In this document: positions 18,439 to 28,326 of the stretch, in pieces
Numbering within the stretch: the stretch's first letter is position 1
Layout of the letters: every line of letters starts with the position of its first letter
Assembly (NCBI RefSeq): GCF_003953935.1
Contig: NZ_RXLQ01000011.1
Location: forward strand, 151,023-215,022
Length of the DNA stretch: 64,000 bases
DNA from: Massilia atriviolacea
GTDB taxonomy: Bacteria > Pseudomonadota > Gammaproteobacteria > Burkholderiales > Burkholderiaceae_D
Reading direction: 5' to 3'
Program-made: the position numbers and the translations under genes
Notes under the pieces: model-generated
Told to the model about the DNA's origin: nothing
The model's input: the letters and a program-made list of their open reading frames with translations, nothing else
Database searches by the model: none

Positions 18439-20822
18439 CAGCCCTCCAGCAACCTGGCAGCAAGCTGCTGCGGGGTCAGGCCGGCGCCGGCGGCGGCCAG
18501 CTGGCGTTCGCGTTCCAGGTTGCGTTCCAGCTGCTGCTTGGCCGGCCGGTACGGCTTGGGCCAGGCGATCTCCGAAAAGCCGATCTTCGCCGTTTCGGTC
18601 AGGGTCCACGCCGGGTTGGCCAGGTGCGGCCGCCCCACCGCGCACAAGTCGGCGCGGCCGGCGGCGATGATGCCGTTGGCGTGATCGGCCTCGAAAATCG
18701 AGCCCACCGCGATCGTCGGAATCTTCGCCTCATTGCGCACGCGGTCCGCGAACGGGGTCTGGAACATGCGTCCGTACACCGGCTTTTCGCGTTTGCTGAC
18801 CTGGCCCGACGAACAGTCGATCATGTCGGCGCCCGCCTCCTTGAACAGGCGCGCGATCCGCACCGCGTCGTCGGGCGTGATGCCGCCGTCGACCCAGTCG
18901 TGCGCCGAGATACGCACGCTGACCGGCTTGTCCACCGGCCAGGCCGCACGTATCGCGCGGAACACCCGCAGCGGATAACGGCAACGGTTCTCCAGCGTGC
19001 CGCCGAATTCGTCGTCGCGCCGGTTGGTCAGCGGCGAGATGAACGACGACAGCAGGTAGCCATGCGCGCAGTGCAGCTCCAGCCAGTCGAAGCCGGCGTC
19101 GTCGGCGGCCTTGGTGGCGCGCACGAAGTCCGCCTCGATGCGGTCCATGTCGGCCATCGTGGCGGCGCGCGCGGTCTGCGACACGCCCTCCAGATACTGT
19201 TCGTCGGACGCCGCCACCAGCGGCCAGTTGCCGCTCTCGAGCGGCTGGTCGATCCCGTCCCACATGGCGCGGGTCGATCCCTTCGGCCCCGCATGGCCCA
19301 GTTGCAGCGCGATTCTGGCATCCGAACCGGCATGCACGAAGTCGACGATGCGCTTCCATGCCGCCGTGTGTTCGGGCGCGTACATGCCCGGGCAGCCTGG
19401 GGTAATGCGCGCATCGGCCGACACGCAGGTCATCTCGGCAAACACCAGCCCCGCGCCACCGAGCGCCCGCGCGCCCAGGTGCACCAGGTGGTAGTCGCCG
19501 GGCACGCCATCGAGCGCCGAATACTGCGCCATGGGGGAGACCACGATGCGGTTCTTCAGGGTGACGCCGCGCAGCTTGAAGGGGGTGAGCATCGGCGGCA
19601 CGCGCGCGCCGGCCGGCGCCTCCACGCCGGCCTGTTCGCAGGCGCGCCGTGCGATCCAGGCTTCGAAGCCGGCCACGTAGCCGGGGTCGCGCAGGCGCAG
19701 GTTTTCGTGCGACAGGCGCTGGCTGCGGGTGAGCATGGAGTACGCGAACTGCGGCGCTTCCATGGCGGTGTAGCGCTCCACGTTCTCGAACCACTCCATC
19801 GAATTGCGCGCCGCGCTTTGCAGCTTGAGCACTTCGACCGCGCGCACTTCCTGGTAGGCCGCCAGCGCCCGCGCCGCATCGGCGTGCGCGCCGAAGCAGC
19901 GCGCCAGCTCGATCGCGTCTTCCAGCGCCAGCTTGGTGCCCGAGCCGATCGAATAATGGGCCGAGTGGGCGGCGTCGCCCATCAGCACCACCGGGACCCG
20001 GCCCGAGCCAAGCTCGTTCCAGTGCACCCACTGCGCGCACACCACGCGCGGGAAGGTGATCCACATGGCCGAACCGCGCAGGTGCGGCGAATTCGACATC
20101 AGCCCATGCCCGTCCAGCTGGTCGGCGAACAGGCGCTCGCAGTACGCAATGCCCTCCTCCTGCGTCATCGTGTCAAGGCCGGCGCGGCGCCACACGTCTT
20201 CCGGCGTTTCGACGATGAAGGTCGAGGTGTCGCCGTCGTACTGGTAGATATGCGCCTGGAACCAGCCGTGCTCCGTCTGCTTGAAGGCGAAGGTGAAGGC
20301 ATCGAATTTCTTGCGCGTGCCGAGCCACACGAAGCGGCAGCGGCGCGCCTCGATCTCGGGTTGATAGGTGTCGGCGTAGCGCTTGCGGGTACGGCTGTTC
20401 AAGCCGTCGGAGGCGATCACCAGGTCCGCGCCGTAGCGGGCGGCGAGCGCCTGGTCGTCCTCGACCTCGCTCTCGAACACCAGCTGCACGCCCAGTTCCT
20501 CGCAGCGCTGCTGCAGGATATTGAGCAGGCGCTTGCGCCCGATTCCGCAGAAGCCATGCCCGCCCGAGGTGATCTTTTCGCCCTTGAAAAAGATGTCGAT
20601 ATCGTCCCAGTGATTGAACGACTGCAGGATCGCGCGCGCGCTCGCCTGGTCGGCGTTTACCAGGTTGCCCAGCGTCTGGTCGGAAAACACCACGCCCCAG
20701 CCGAAGGTGTCGTACGGCCGGTTGCGTTCGACCACGGTGATCTGGTGGGACGGGTCCTGCTTTTTCATGAGCAGGCTGAAATACAGTCCGGCGGGGCCGC
20801 CGCCGATACATACAATATTCAT
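18438..20822 (-). CDS. abmA: 2-Aminobenzoyl-CoA monooxygenase/reductase (fusion enzyme)
   Basis: A 794-residue fusion. Residues 1 to about 400 form a class A FAD monooxygenase with [29 protein letters not shown] and [17 protein letters not shown]. Residues from about 414 to the end form an Old Yellow Enzyme-type FMN oxidoreductase ([50 protein letters not shown]). This two-part layout is that of anthraniloyl-CoA monooxygenase, which hydroxylates 2-aminobenzoyl-CoA and then reduces the ring in one protein. Salicylyl-CoA 5-hydroxylase/oxidoreductase is the close alternative. The ligase 28 bases upstream and the downstream beta-oxidation-like genes favour the 2-aminobenzoate pathway. Confidence 0.88.
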   Translation of the reverse strand: MNIVCIGGGPAGLYFSLLMKKQDPSHQITVVERNRPYDTFGWGVVFSDQTLGNLVNADQASARAILQSFNHWDDIDIFFKGEKITSGGHGFCGIGRKRLLNILQQRCEELGVQLVFESEVEDDQALAARYGADLVIASDGLNSRTRKRYADTYQPEIEARRCRFVWLGTRKKFDAFTFAFKQTEHGWFQAHIYQYDGDTSTFIVETPEDVWRRAGLDTMTQEEGIAYCERLFADQLDGHGLMSNSPHLRGSAMWITFPRVVCAQWVHWNELGSGRVPVVLMGDAAHSAHYSIGSGTKLALEDAIELARCFGAHADAARALAAYQEVRAVEVLKLQSAARNSMEWFENVERYTAMEAPQFAYSMLTRSQRLSHENLRLRDPGYVAGFEAWIARRACEQAGVEAPAGARVPPMLTPFKLRGVTLKNRIVVSPMAQYSALDGVPGDYHLVHLGARALGGAGLVFAEMTCVSADARITPGCPGMYAPEHTAAWKRIVDFVHAGSDARIALQLGHAGPKGSTRAMWDGIDQPLESGNWPLVAASDEQYLEGVSQTARAATMADMDRIEADFVRATKAADDAGFDWLELHCAHGYLLSSFISPLTNRRDDEFGGTLENRCRYPLRVFRAIRAAWPVDKPVSVRISAHDWVDGGITPDDAVRIARLFKEAGADMIDCSSGQVSKREKPVYGRMFQTPFADRVRNEAKIPTIAVGSIFEADHANGIIAAGRADLCAVGRPHLANPAWTLTETAKIGFSEIAWPKPYRPAKQQLERNLERERQLAAAGAGLTPQQLAARLLEG

Positions 20823-20850
20823 GAGCTTGGTCGTGAGTTTAGGGGATGCG

Positions 20851-22479
20851 CTAGGCGGCGCGCAGCTTGAAGCGCTGCAGCTTGCCGGTTTCGGTACGCG
20901 GCAGTTTGTCGATGAACCTGAGCGAGCGCGGATATTTATAGGGGGCGATCTGCAGCTTCACGAATTCCTGCAGCTGCGCGGCCAGCGCCTCGGTCGGCTC
21001 GAAGCCGTCCCTGAGCACCACGTGCGCCTCCACCACCTGGCCGCGTTCCTCGCAGGGCCGCCCGACCACGCCGCATTCGGCCACCGCCTCGTGGCGCAGC
21101 AGTACTTCCTCGACTTCGGCGCCGGCGATGTTGTAGCCGGCCGAGATGATCATGTCGTCGGTGCGCGAGCGGTAATAGAAGTAGCCGTCGGCATCCATCT
21201 CGTAGGCGTCGCCGGTCAGGTTCCAGCCGTCCGTCACGTACTCTTTCTGGCGTTCGTCGGCCAGGTAGCGGCAGCCGGTCGGTCCCTTCACCGCCAGGCG
21301 CCCGATCGTGCCCGGCCCCACCTGGCGGCCCTGGGCATCGAGAATGCAGGCCTGGTAGCCCGGCACCGGCTTACCGGTCGCGCCGGGCCGGATCGCGTCG
21401 CCCGCCGCCGAAATGAAGATGTGCAGCAGCTCGGTGGCGCCGATGCCGTCGATCATGCGCAGCCCGGTCGCCGCCTTCCAGGCCTCGCGCGTGGCCAGCG
21501 GCAGCGCTTCGCCGGCCGACACGGTCCGGGTCAGGGACGACAGATCGTAATTGGCGGCCAGCGGCGCCATCTGGCGGTAAAAGGTGGGCGCGGTAAAGCA
21601 CACGGTGGCGCGGTATTTTTCGATGGCCGCCAGCAGCGTGTCGGGCGTGAGTTTTTCGAGCAGGACGCCGGCGCCGCCGACCCGCATCGGGAACAGCAGC
21701 AGGCCGCCCAGCCCGAAGGTAAAGGCCAGCGGCGGCGTGCCGATGAAAATATCGTCCGCGCGCGCCTGCAGCGTATGGCGCGGGAAGCAGTCGCAAATGG
21801 CCAGCACGTCGCGGTGGAAGTGCATGGTGCCCTTGGGGATGCCGGTGGTGCCCGAGGTAAAACTGATCAGGCATACATCGTCGGCGGCGCTGGCGTGCGC
21901 GGCGAACGGCAGCCGATGGCGCCCCATCATGGCCTCGAGCGCGGCGGGATTGTCCGGATCGTTGAAGGTCAGCACATGGCGCGGCAAGGCGGCGATGGCG
22001 TCGATCTCGCCGCGCAGGCTGGCCGCGCACAGCACCGCGTCGACATTGGCCTTGTCGACGATGGCGGTCAGTTCGCGCGCGCGCAGCAGCGGCATGGTGG
22101 GCACCGCGATCAGGCCGGCCTTGAGCACCGCCAGCAGGCAGGCGGCCATCATCGGGTTGTTCGCGCCGCGCAGCAGCACGCGGTTGCCGGTGACCAGTCC
22201 GAGGTCGGCGCGCAGCACGTGGGCGATGCGGTCGACCCGTTCGTGCAGCTGCGCGTAGGTCCAGCTTTCGTGCTCGCCGACGACCGCGATGCGCTCGCCC
22301 GCCCCGCGCTGCACGGTGGCGTCGAGCAGTTCGGCGGCGCAGTTCAGCTGCGACGGATACTGGAGTTCGGGCAGGTCGAACAGGAAGGCGGGCCACTGGC
22401 CCGGCGGCGGCAGGTGTTCGCGCGCAAAGCCGTCCTGGTAGGCCGAGGCGCTCAATGGCGATGCGTTCGAATGTGTCAT
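20851..22479 (-). CDS. abmG: 2-Aminobenzoate-CoA ligase (benzoate-CoA ligase family)
   Basis: A 542-residue AMP-forming ligase that would activate 2-aminobenzoate with CoA and ATP. Motifs include [17 protein letters not shown] (P-loop), [14 protein letters not shown], the [16 protein letters not shown] linker and the catalytic lysine in [14 protein letters not shown]. Benzoate-CoA-ligase-like features ([33 protein letters not shown]) separate it from fatty-acyl ligases. An ATG at 22506 is possible. The ATG at 22479 was preferred because the likely promoter places the transcription start at about 22506-22509, and GGGGC lies just before 22479. First gene of the operon. Benzoate itself is an alternative substrate. 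Confidence 0.85.
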   Translation of the reverse strand: MTHSNASPLSASAYQDGFAREHLPPPGQWPAFLFDLPELQYPSQLNCAAELLDATVQRGAGERIAVVGEHESWTYAQLHERVDRIAHVLRADLGLVTGNRVLLRGANNPMMAACLLAVLKAGLIAVPTMPLLRARELTAIVDKANVDAVLCAASLRGEIDAIAALPRHVLTFNDPDNPAALEAMMGRHRLPFAAHASAADDVCLISFTSGTTGIPKGTMHFHRDVLAICDCFPRHTLQARADDIFIGTPPLAFTFGLGGLLLFPMRVGGAGVLLEKLTPDTLLAAIEKYRATVCFTAPTFYRQMAPLAANYDLSSLTRTVSAGEALPLATREAWKAATGLRMIDGIGATELLHIFISAAGDAIRPGATGKPVPGYQACILDAQGRQVGPGTIGRLAVKGPTGCRYLADERQKEYVTDGWNLTGDAYEMDADGYFYYRSRTDDMIISAGYNIAGAEVEEVLLRHEAVAECGVVGRPCEERGQVVEAHVVLRDGFEPTEALAAQLQEFVKLQIAPYKYPRSLRFIDKLPRTETGKLQRFKLRAA

Positions 22480-22515
22480 GGTCGCCCCGAAAAAAGTGTC
22501 AGTCATCCTTCGACA

Positions 22516-22547
22516 GATACTTTAGACTTAAACTATCACAACATCAA
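22516..22547 (-). promoter_or_regulatory. Promoter and MarR-like operator of the 2-aminobenzoate operon
   Basis: On the minus strand a -35 TTGATG (22542-22547) and a -10 TAAAGT (22519-22524) are 17 bases apart. An imperfect palindrome, GATAGTTTA-AGTC-TAAAGTATC (22516-22537; 8 of 9 positions match between arms), covers the spacer and the -10. Binding there by the operon's own MarR protein would block transcription. The site and spacing are seen directly. The regulator assignment is inference. Confidence 0.6.
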
Positions 22548-22566
22548 GCGCTTTCGCGCGCAGGCC

Positions 22567-23286
22567 TCAGGAAGGCTCGCCGTTGCGCTTGAGCGCGACG
22601 CTCTGGTGCATCGCCGAGCGCACCACCTCGGCCAGCGCCAGCTTGACCTGGTCCGCGTCGAGCGCGCCGGGCGGCAGCGACTTGAGCGTTTCGGCCGCGC
22701 CGTTCAGGCCGAGCGTGAGGCAGCCGGCGTGCAGGCGTTCGATGCGCACGTGGGCCGCGCTATGGTCGCCGCGTTCGAGCAGCTCCGCGATGTCGGTGCC
22801 GGCGACGGCCACCTGCGACTGCAGCCCGCCCAGGTAGACCATCAGGCGGTCGGCGCCGATCCCCAGGCGCAGCAGGGTGGCCTGGACTTTTTCGGCGCGC
22901 GGCGCCACCGCGATCGGGTCGCTGCCGGTCAGGCCGGCCATGTGCTCGCGCACCTGATCGCCCTGGAAGGGCTTGACGATATAACCCGAGGCGCCAAGGC
23001 CGCTGGCCTGGTCGACCGTGTCGCGGTCGGTGGCCGAGGACACCAGCACGAAGGGCATCGCGCCCAGGGCGCCGTCGGCGCGCACGCGCTGCAGCAGGTC
23101 CATGCCGGACAGGCGCGGCATGCGCAGGTCGCAAAAGCAGATCGCCGGACGCAGGCCGTTTTCGAGCTGGTCCCAGGCGTCGGCGCCGTCCTCCGCTTCG
23201 AGGATCTCGAACTTGCCGCAGGAGTCGATCAGGTGCATCAGCACCATGCGCGATACGATGTCGTCATCCACTACCAGAACCTTCAT
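22567..23286 (-). CDS. Response regulator with REC domain and possible Hpt-like C-terminal domain
   Basis: A 239-residue protein. Residues 1-120 are a receiver domain with acidic DDD at 7-9, phospho-acceptor D53 (FCDLRMPR), SSATD and K105. The remaining 115 residues are helical and contain RLHAGCLTLGLNGAAETL with H186, similar to the corresponding segment of the paralogue at 28327-29049. This looks like a degenerate histidine-phosphotransfer helix rather than a DNA-binding domain. The ATG at 23286 follows GGGAGGTGG. It lies 94 bases after the hybrid kinase gene on the same strand and is probably its partner. Confidence 0.85.
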   Translation of the reverse strand: MKVLVVDDDIVSRMVLMHLIDSCGKFEILEAEDGADAWDQLENGLRPAICFCDLRMPRLSGMDLLQRVRADGALGAMPFVLVSSATDRDTVDQASGLGASGYIVKPFQGDQVREHMAGLTGSDPIAVAPRAEKVQATLLRLGIGADRLMVYLGGLQSQVAVAGTDIAELLERGDHSAAHVRIERLHAGCLTLGLNGAAETLKSLPPGALDADQVKLALAEVVRSAMHQSVALKRNGEPS

Positions 23287-23380
23287 TTCGCCACCTCCCG
23301 TACGCGCGAACGCCACAAAACACACTTCCCAGCCTGAACCAATAGTATATACGCCAATATTACAGCATATGCATGGCGGG

Positions 23381-26300
23381 TCAGCGCCTGGCGGGCCCCG
23401 CGTTGTCGTACGCGGACAGCAATTCGCGCAGGCGCGGCATGGCCGCGGCGATCGCGTCCCAGCGGCGGGCGTCGGCCGCTTCTTCCATTTCGCCCGAGAG
23501 CTGATGCAGTTCGGTCGCCTCCAGGTAGGACGAGCTGCCCTTGAATCCGTGCAGCAGGCGCCCCGCCGTTTCGGCATCGTGCATGACGATGGCCTGTTCC
23601 AGGTCGGCGCGCCGGCCCGGCAGGTCGCTGGCGAAGGCGGCGCGCATGCGCGCTTTCAGGTCGCTGGCGCGGCGTCCGGCGTTGTGCGCGGCCGGTCCGG
23701 CCAGCGGCGCCGGGCCGGTATCGACGCCGAACATGGCGTCCAGTTCCGAGGTGCTCGGCGCCTTTTCCACGCGCGGCTGCGGCATCGGCGCCAGGCTGAT
23801 GCCGCGCTGGAGCTGGCGTTCGATGGCGCGGCTGAGGTGATGGTGCAGCGCCGCTTCGTCGATCGGCTTGGTCAGGAAGTCGTCCATCCCGCAGGCCAGG
23901 TAGCGGCTGCGGTCTTCCTCGCTGGCGTTGGCGGTCAGGGCCACGATCATCAGTTCCTGGTCGCGCACCGGCGCCTCGGGCGGGCCGCCGGCGCGGATCA
24001 GGCGCGTGGCGGAGGCGCCATCCATCTCGGGCATGCGCCCGTCCATCAGGATCAGGTCGTAGCGCGTGCGCGCGCATGCCGCCACCGCCAGCAGGCCGTT
24101 GTCGGCGATGTCGACCTTGTGCCCCAGGTCTTCCAGCATCATGCGGATGATGATCTGGTTGGTCGGGAAGTCTTCCGCGCACAGGACCTTCAGGCGATGG
24201 CTGTGCGGCTCGCGCGGCACGTGCGGCACCATCGGCGGGGCCACGCCGTCGGCCAGCGGCAGCAGCACGCTGAAGGTGCTGCCCACGCCCTCCAGGCTGT
24301 CGACGCTGATGGTTCCGCCCATCAGCTCCACCAGCTGGCGGCAGATCGCCAGTCCCAGGCCGGTGCCGCCGTAACGGCGCGTGGTGGTGCTGTCGGCCTG
24401 TTCGAACTTCTGGAACAGGCGTTCGAGCGCATCCGGGGCGATGCCGATGCCGGTGTCGCTGACCGAAAAGCGGATCGTGTTCACGCCCGGCGTACTGTCG
24501 GGGCCGGGCGCCATCCGTTCGACCGCAAGGCGCACCGCGCCGTTGTTGGTGAACTTGAAGGCGTTGCCGACCAGGTTGACCAGCACCTGGCGCAGGCGGG
24601 TCGGGTCGCCCACCACGAAGCGCGGCAAGTCGTCGGCCAGCGCCACGTCGAAGCCCACGCTCTGGGCGGCGGCCTGCTCCTCGAACAGGCTGACCACGTT
24701 TTCGACGGCGGCGGTGAGCGCGAAATCGATGTTCTCGATGGTCAGCTTGCCGGCCTCGATCTTGGAAAAGTCGAGCAGGTCGTTGATGATGGTCAGCAGC
24801 GACTGCGCGTTGGCCTGGCCGCGCAGGATCTGTTCGCGCGTGTTTTCCTGCAGCTGGCCGTCGCGCAGCGCAAAACCCAGCATGCCGATCACGCCCGCCA
24901 GCGGGGTGCGCATTTCATGGCTCATATTGGCCAGGAATTCCGACTTCTGGCGCGTCGCGTCTTCCGCCTTCTGCTTGGCCAGGCGCAGGCGCTCGTCGTT
25001 TTCCTTGAGCGCCTGATTGGCCTGCGCCAGTTCGTCCGTGTGCAAACGCACCTGGCGTTCCTGCTCGACCAGGCGCGCCTGGGTTTCTTCCAGTTCGCGG
25101 TAGGCGCGCGCATTGTCGAGCGCCACCGCCGCGTGCGCGGCCAGCGTCTTGAGCATGTCCAGGTGCACGCGGTGGTAGGCGTTGTACTCCACGCTCTGCA
25201 CGCACAGCACCCCCATCATGCGCTCCTTGACGATCAGCGGCACATACATCATCGCCACCGGCAGCGAACGCGGCGTGCCGTCCACGCGCAGCGGCGGGAT
25301 CGGCACCGCGCTCTGCTCGGCGTCCAGGTAGCGCGCGTATTCGGCATCGAGGTCGTTGATGAACACTTCGCGCCGGTGCTTCAGGCACCACACCGCGAAC
25401 TGGTGCGGGTCGTCCAGCGGGCGCGTATAGAATTCGCTGCGCACGCCCTGGTCCATCGCGAACGGAAATTCGATCACGCCGATATCCTCGCGATAGAAGC
25501 CGATGCCGAAGATGCGCGCATCCATCAGGTGGTGCACGTGGCGGTACACGGTGCCCATGATGGTTTCCATGTCGAGCGTGGCGGTCAGCTCGCGCCCGAT
25601 TTCGGACAGCACCGAGATGTTCCGGTGCGCCAGCTCCACGTTCTCTTTCTGGCGCTCGACCTCTTCCTTCTGGCGTTCGGCGTCGAAGCGGCGCTGCTCG
25701 GCCTCGGCGCGCTGGTTGTCGGCGTCCAGGCGCTGCGCTTCGAGTTCGCGCTTCTGCCGTTCCAGCAGGCGGTTCTGCTGCTCGACTTCGACCGTGCGCG
25801 CGCCGACCTGGGTTTCCAGCAGGTCCTTCTGGCGCCGCAGTCCCGACAGGCGCGCGCGGTAGGCCCACCAGGCGCTGCCCAGCACCAGCAGCACCGCCAG
25901 GGTGCGGAACCACCAGGTCTTCCATAGCGGCGGCAGGATGGTGATGACCATGCTGGCGCTGTCGTCGCTCCACACGCCGTCCTTGTTGGCGGCGCGCACG
26001 CGGAAGGTGTAGGTGCCTGGATCGAGGTTGGTGTAGGTGGCGAAGCGGCGCGTGGCGTCGGTGCTGACCCAGTTCTGGTCGAAGCCGTCGAGCCGGTACG
26101 AGAACAGGTTGCGCTGCGGCGCGGCGTAATGCAGGGCCGCGAATTCGAGCGAAAACACCGAATCGGCCGCGCCCAGGGTGACCGCGCGGGTCGATTCGAT
26201 CGGTCCCTTGAACAGGCCCGGACGGGCCAGCGCGGCCGGCCGGTTGAAGATCTGGAAGCCGGTGATGACCGCGCGCGGGGCGATCAGGTTGTCGCTGATG

Positions 26301-28303
26301 GCCCTGGGGTTGAAGGCGGTGACGCCATTGAAGCCGCCGAAGTACATGGTGCCGTCCGGCGCGCGCAGGGCCGAGCCGTCGAAGTAGGCGCCTTCGATGG
26401 TGCCGTCGCCGGCGCTGTAGTTGCGGAAGGCGCCGGTCAGGGGATCGAAGCGCGAAATGCCGGTGTTGGTGCTGATCCAGAGCCTGCCCTCCTCGTCTTC
26501 CAGGATGGCGGCAATCGCATCGTCGGCCAGGCCGTCGGCCACCGTGTAGCGGCGGAAGGTCACCGCGCCGCCGGGGCCCGGATCGATCGTCATCCTGTTC
26601 AGGCCGGCCGCCGTGCCGACCCACAGCGCGCCCTTCCTGTCTTCGTGCAGATAATGCACTTCGTCGTGACTGAGGCTGGCCGGGTTGGCCGGGTCGTGGC
26701 GGAAGTGGCGGAATTTGCCGGTCGCGCGGTCGAGCATGTCGAGGCCGTCGAAGGTGCCGATCCACAGCTGGCCGCGGCGGTCTTCGAGCAGCGGGCGCAC
26801 CACGTTGTCGGCCAGGCTGGAACTGTCGGCGGCGTCGTGGCGGTAGGTGACGACGGCGCGCGTGGCCGGGTCGAGCCGGTGCAGGCCGCCGCGCGAGGCG
26901 ATCCACATGATGCCGGCGCGGTCGGACAGCATGCCGCGTATGTGGTTGCCGTCCGGGTCGCCCTCGGAAAAGGCCTGGCGCGTGAAATTGCCGCTGGCCG
27001 GGTCGAAGCGCGCCACCCCGGAATGGCTGCCGATCCACAGCATGTCGTCCTTGTCGTGCGCCAGCGCGCTGGCCGGAATCCCGGCCAGGCTGTTCGGGTT
27101 GTCCGGATCGTGCCGGTACAGGCGCGCCTGGCCGCTCTCCGGGTCGAGCCGGTTCAAGCCGCTGTTGGCGCCGATCCACAGGTCGCCCCCGGGCGCGGCG
27201 GCGATCGCGCGCACCTTGTTGTCGGACAGGGTATCGGGTATCTCGGCATGGCGCGCGATGCGCGCGAAGCCGCCGCTGTTCAGGTCGACCCGGCTCACGC
27301 CCGCGTACCAGGTGCCGACCCAGAAGGTGCCGACGCGGTCGCGGTACATGGCCGAAATCTGGTTGTCGGCCACACTGTGCTTGTCGCCCGGCAGATGGCG
27401 GTAGTTGGCGAAGCGGCGCGTGGCCGGCTGCCAGCGATACAGGCCGTCGGTATGGCTGCCGACCCACAGGTTGCGGTCGTGGTCCTGGTACAGGGTAGTG
27501 ATGTAGCCCGACCGCAGGCCGTCGGGCGCCCCCAGGCGGCGCCGCTGCGAGGCGGGGCTGCCGATCTTCCAGGTCTCCAGCCCGCCCAGGCTGCCGATCC
27601 ACAGGGTCTGGTCGGCGTCGACCAGCAGCGCCTGCACCATATTGTGCTTGTGATCGGTGCCGGATGCCGGATGGTGTTCGAAGGCGCGCGCGCCGATCGC
27701 CAGGCTGTCCACGCCGGACGAGGTGCCGACCCACACGCGCCCGCCGGCGTCGACCGCCAGCGCGTTGACCTGGTCGTCGGCCAGGCTGCCCTCGTCGCCC
27801 GGCACGTGGTGCCAGACCTTGAAGCGGCCGCTGACCATGTCGAAGTGCTGCAGGCCGTCGCTGGTGCCCACCCACAGGCCCTGGCGGCCGTCGCCGGCGA
27901 TGGCGCGCACGTGGCGGTTGCCGTTGCCGCGCTTGACCGGTTCGTCGGGCGCGTAATGGATGAAGGTCTGGGTGGCCGGGTCGTAGCGGTCGAGGCCGCC
28001 GTCGGTCCCGATCCACAGGCGCCCGCTGTGGTCCACGTGCAGCACGCGCACCCAGTTGTTGACCAGGCTGCGCGAATCGCTGACCACGTTGCGGTAGGTG
28101 GTGACGCGGTAGCCGTCGAAGCGCGACAGGCCGGCCTGGCTGCCGAACCACATGAAGCCCTCGGCATCCTGGGCCACGGCCAGCACCGATTCCTGGGCCA
28201 GGCCCTGTTCCACGCTCAGGTGCTCGAAGCGCAAGGTGCGCGCGGGCGCGCCCTGGCTGGCCGCGAACGGCAGGCAGCACAGCGCGAACAACAGCGCGCA
28301 CAC
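23381..28303 (-). CDS. Giant hybrid histidine kinase: propeller sensor, GAF, kinase, REC, Hpt
   Basis: About 1640 residues. After a signal-like hydrophobic start come about fourteen propeller repeats of the type LWIGTDGGLDRYDP (two seven-bladed propellers, to about residue 690) and a Y_Y_Y domain with AANKDGVWSDD. One membrane helix is at about 795-815. Then come a coiled coil, a GAF domain (about 890-1050), HisKA with H1129 (MSHEMRTPL), HATPase (about 1227-1348), REC with D1421 (LILMDGRMPEMDG) and Hpt with H1585 (LLHGFKGSSSYLEA). It should sense a periplasmic ligand and run a full phosphorelay. The given start is GTG. A CTG at 28330, with AAGGAG ahead, may be the true start. Confidence 0.9.
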   Translation of the reverse strand: MCALLFALCCLPFAASQGAPARTLRFEHLSVEQGLAQESVLAVAQDAEGFMWFGSQAGLSRFDGYRVTTYRNVVSDSRSLVNNWVRVLHVDHSGRLWIGTDGGLDRYDPATQTFIHYAPDEPVKRGNGNRHVRAIAGDGRQGLWVGTSDGLQHFDMVSGRFKVWHHVPGDEGSLADDQVNALAVDAGGRVWVGTSSGVDSLAIGARAFEHHPASGTDHKHNMVQALLVDADQTLWIGSLGGLETWKIGSPASQRRRLGAPDGLRSGYITTLYQDHDRNLWVGSHTDGLYRWQPATRRFANYRHLPGDKHSVADNQISAMYRDRVGTFWVGTWYAGVSRVDLNSGGFARIARHAEIPDTLSDNKVRAIAAAPGGDLWIGANSGLNRLDPESGQARLYRHDPDNPNSLAGIPASALAHDKDDMLWIGSHSGVARFDPASGNFTRQAFSEGDPDGNHIRGMLSDRAGIMWIASRGGLHRLDPATRAVVTYRHDAADSSSLADNVVRPLLEDRRGQLWIGTFDGLDMLDRATGKFRHFRHDPANPASLSHDEVHYLHEDRKGALWVGTAAGLNRMTIDPGPGGAVTFRRYTVADGLADDAIAAILEDEEGRLWISTNTGISRFDPLTGAFRNYSAGDGTIEGAYFDGSALRAPDGTMYFGGFNGVTAFNPRAISDNLIAPRAVITGFQIFNRPAALARPGLFKGPIESTRAVTLGAADSVFSLEFAALHYAAPQRNLFSYRLDGFDQNWVSTDATRRFATYTNLDPGTYTFRVRAANKDGVWSDDSASMVITILPPLWKTWWFRTLAVLLVLGSAWWAYRARLSGLRRQKDLLETQVGARTVEVEQQNRLLERQKRELEAQRLDADNQRAEAEQRRFDAERQKEEVERQKENVELAHRNISVLSEIGRELTATLDMETIMGTVYRHVHHLMDARIFGIGFYREDIGVIEFPFAMDQGVRSEFYTRPLDDPHQFAVWCLKHRREVFINDLDAEYARYLDAEQSAVPIPPLRVDGTPRSLPVAMMYVPLIVKERMMGVLCVQSVEYNAYHRVHLDMLKTLAAHAAVALDNARAYRELEETQARLVEQERQVRLHTDELAQANQALKENDERLRLAKQKAEDATRQKSEFLANMSHEMRTPLAGVIGMLGFALRDGQLQENTREQILRGQANAQSLLTIINDLLDFSKIEAGKLTIENIDFALTAAVENVVSLFEEQAAAQSVGFDVALADDLPRFVVGDPTRLRQVLVNLVGNAFKFTNNGAVRLAVERMAPGPDSTPGVNTIRFSVSDTGIGIAPDALERLFQKFEQADSTTTRRYGGTGLGLAICRQLVELMGGTISVDSLEGVGSTFSVLLPLADGVAPPMVPHVPREPHSHRLKVLCAEDFPTNQIIIRMMLEDLGHKVDIADNGLLAVAACARTRYDLILMDGRMPEMDGASATRLIRAGGPPEAPVRDQELMIVALTANASEEDRSRYLACGMDDFLTKPIDEAALHHHLSRAIERQLQRGISLAPMPQPRVEKAPSTSELDAMFGVDTGPAPLAGPAAHNAGRRASDLKARMRAAFASDLPGRRADLEQAIVMHDAETAGRLLHGFKGSSSYLEATELHQLSGEMEEAADARRWDAIAAAMPRLRELLSAYDNAGPARR

Positions 28304-28326
28304 GGCGCGCAGGCGGCGGATCGGGT

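Noticed and set aside
18423..23337. Two long plus-strand frames opposite the 2-aminobenzoate genes and the REC protein
   Set aside because: Both are shadows of well-defined genes on minus, without ribosome sites or recognisable domains.
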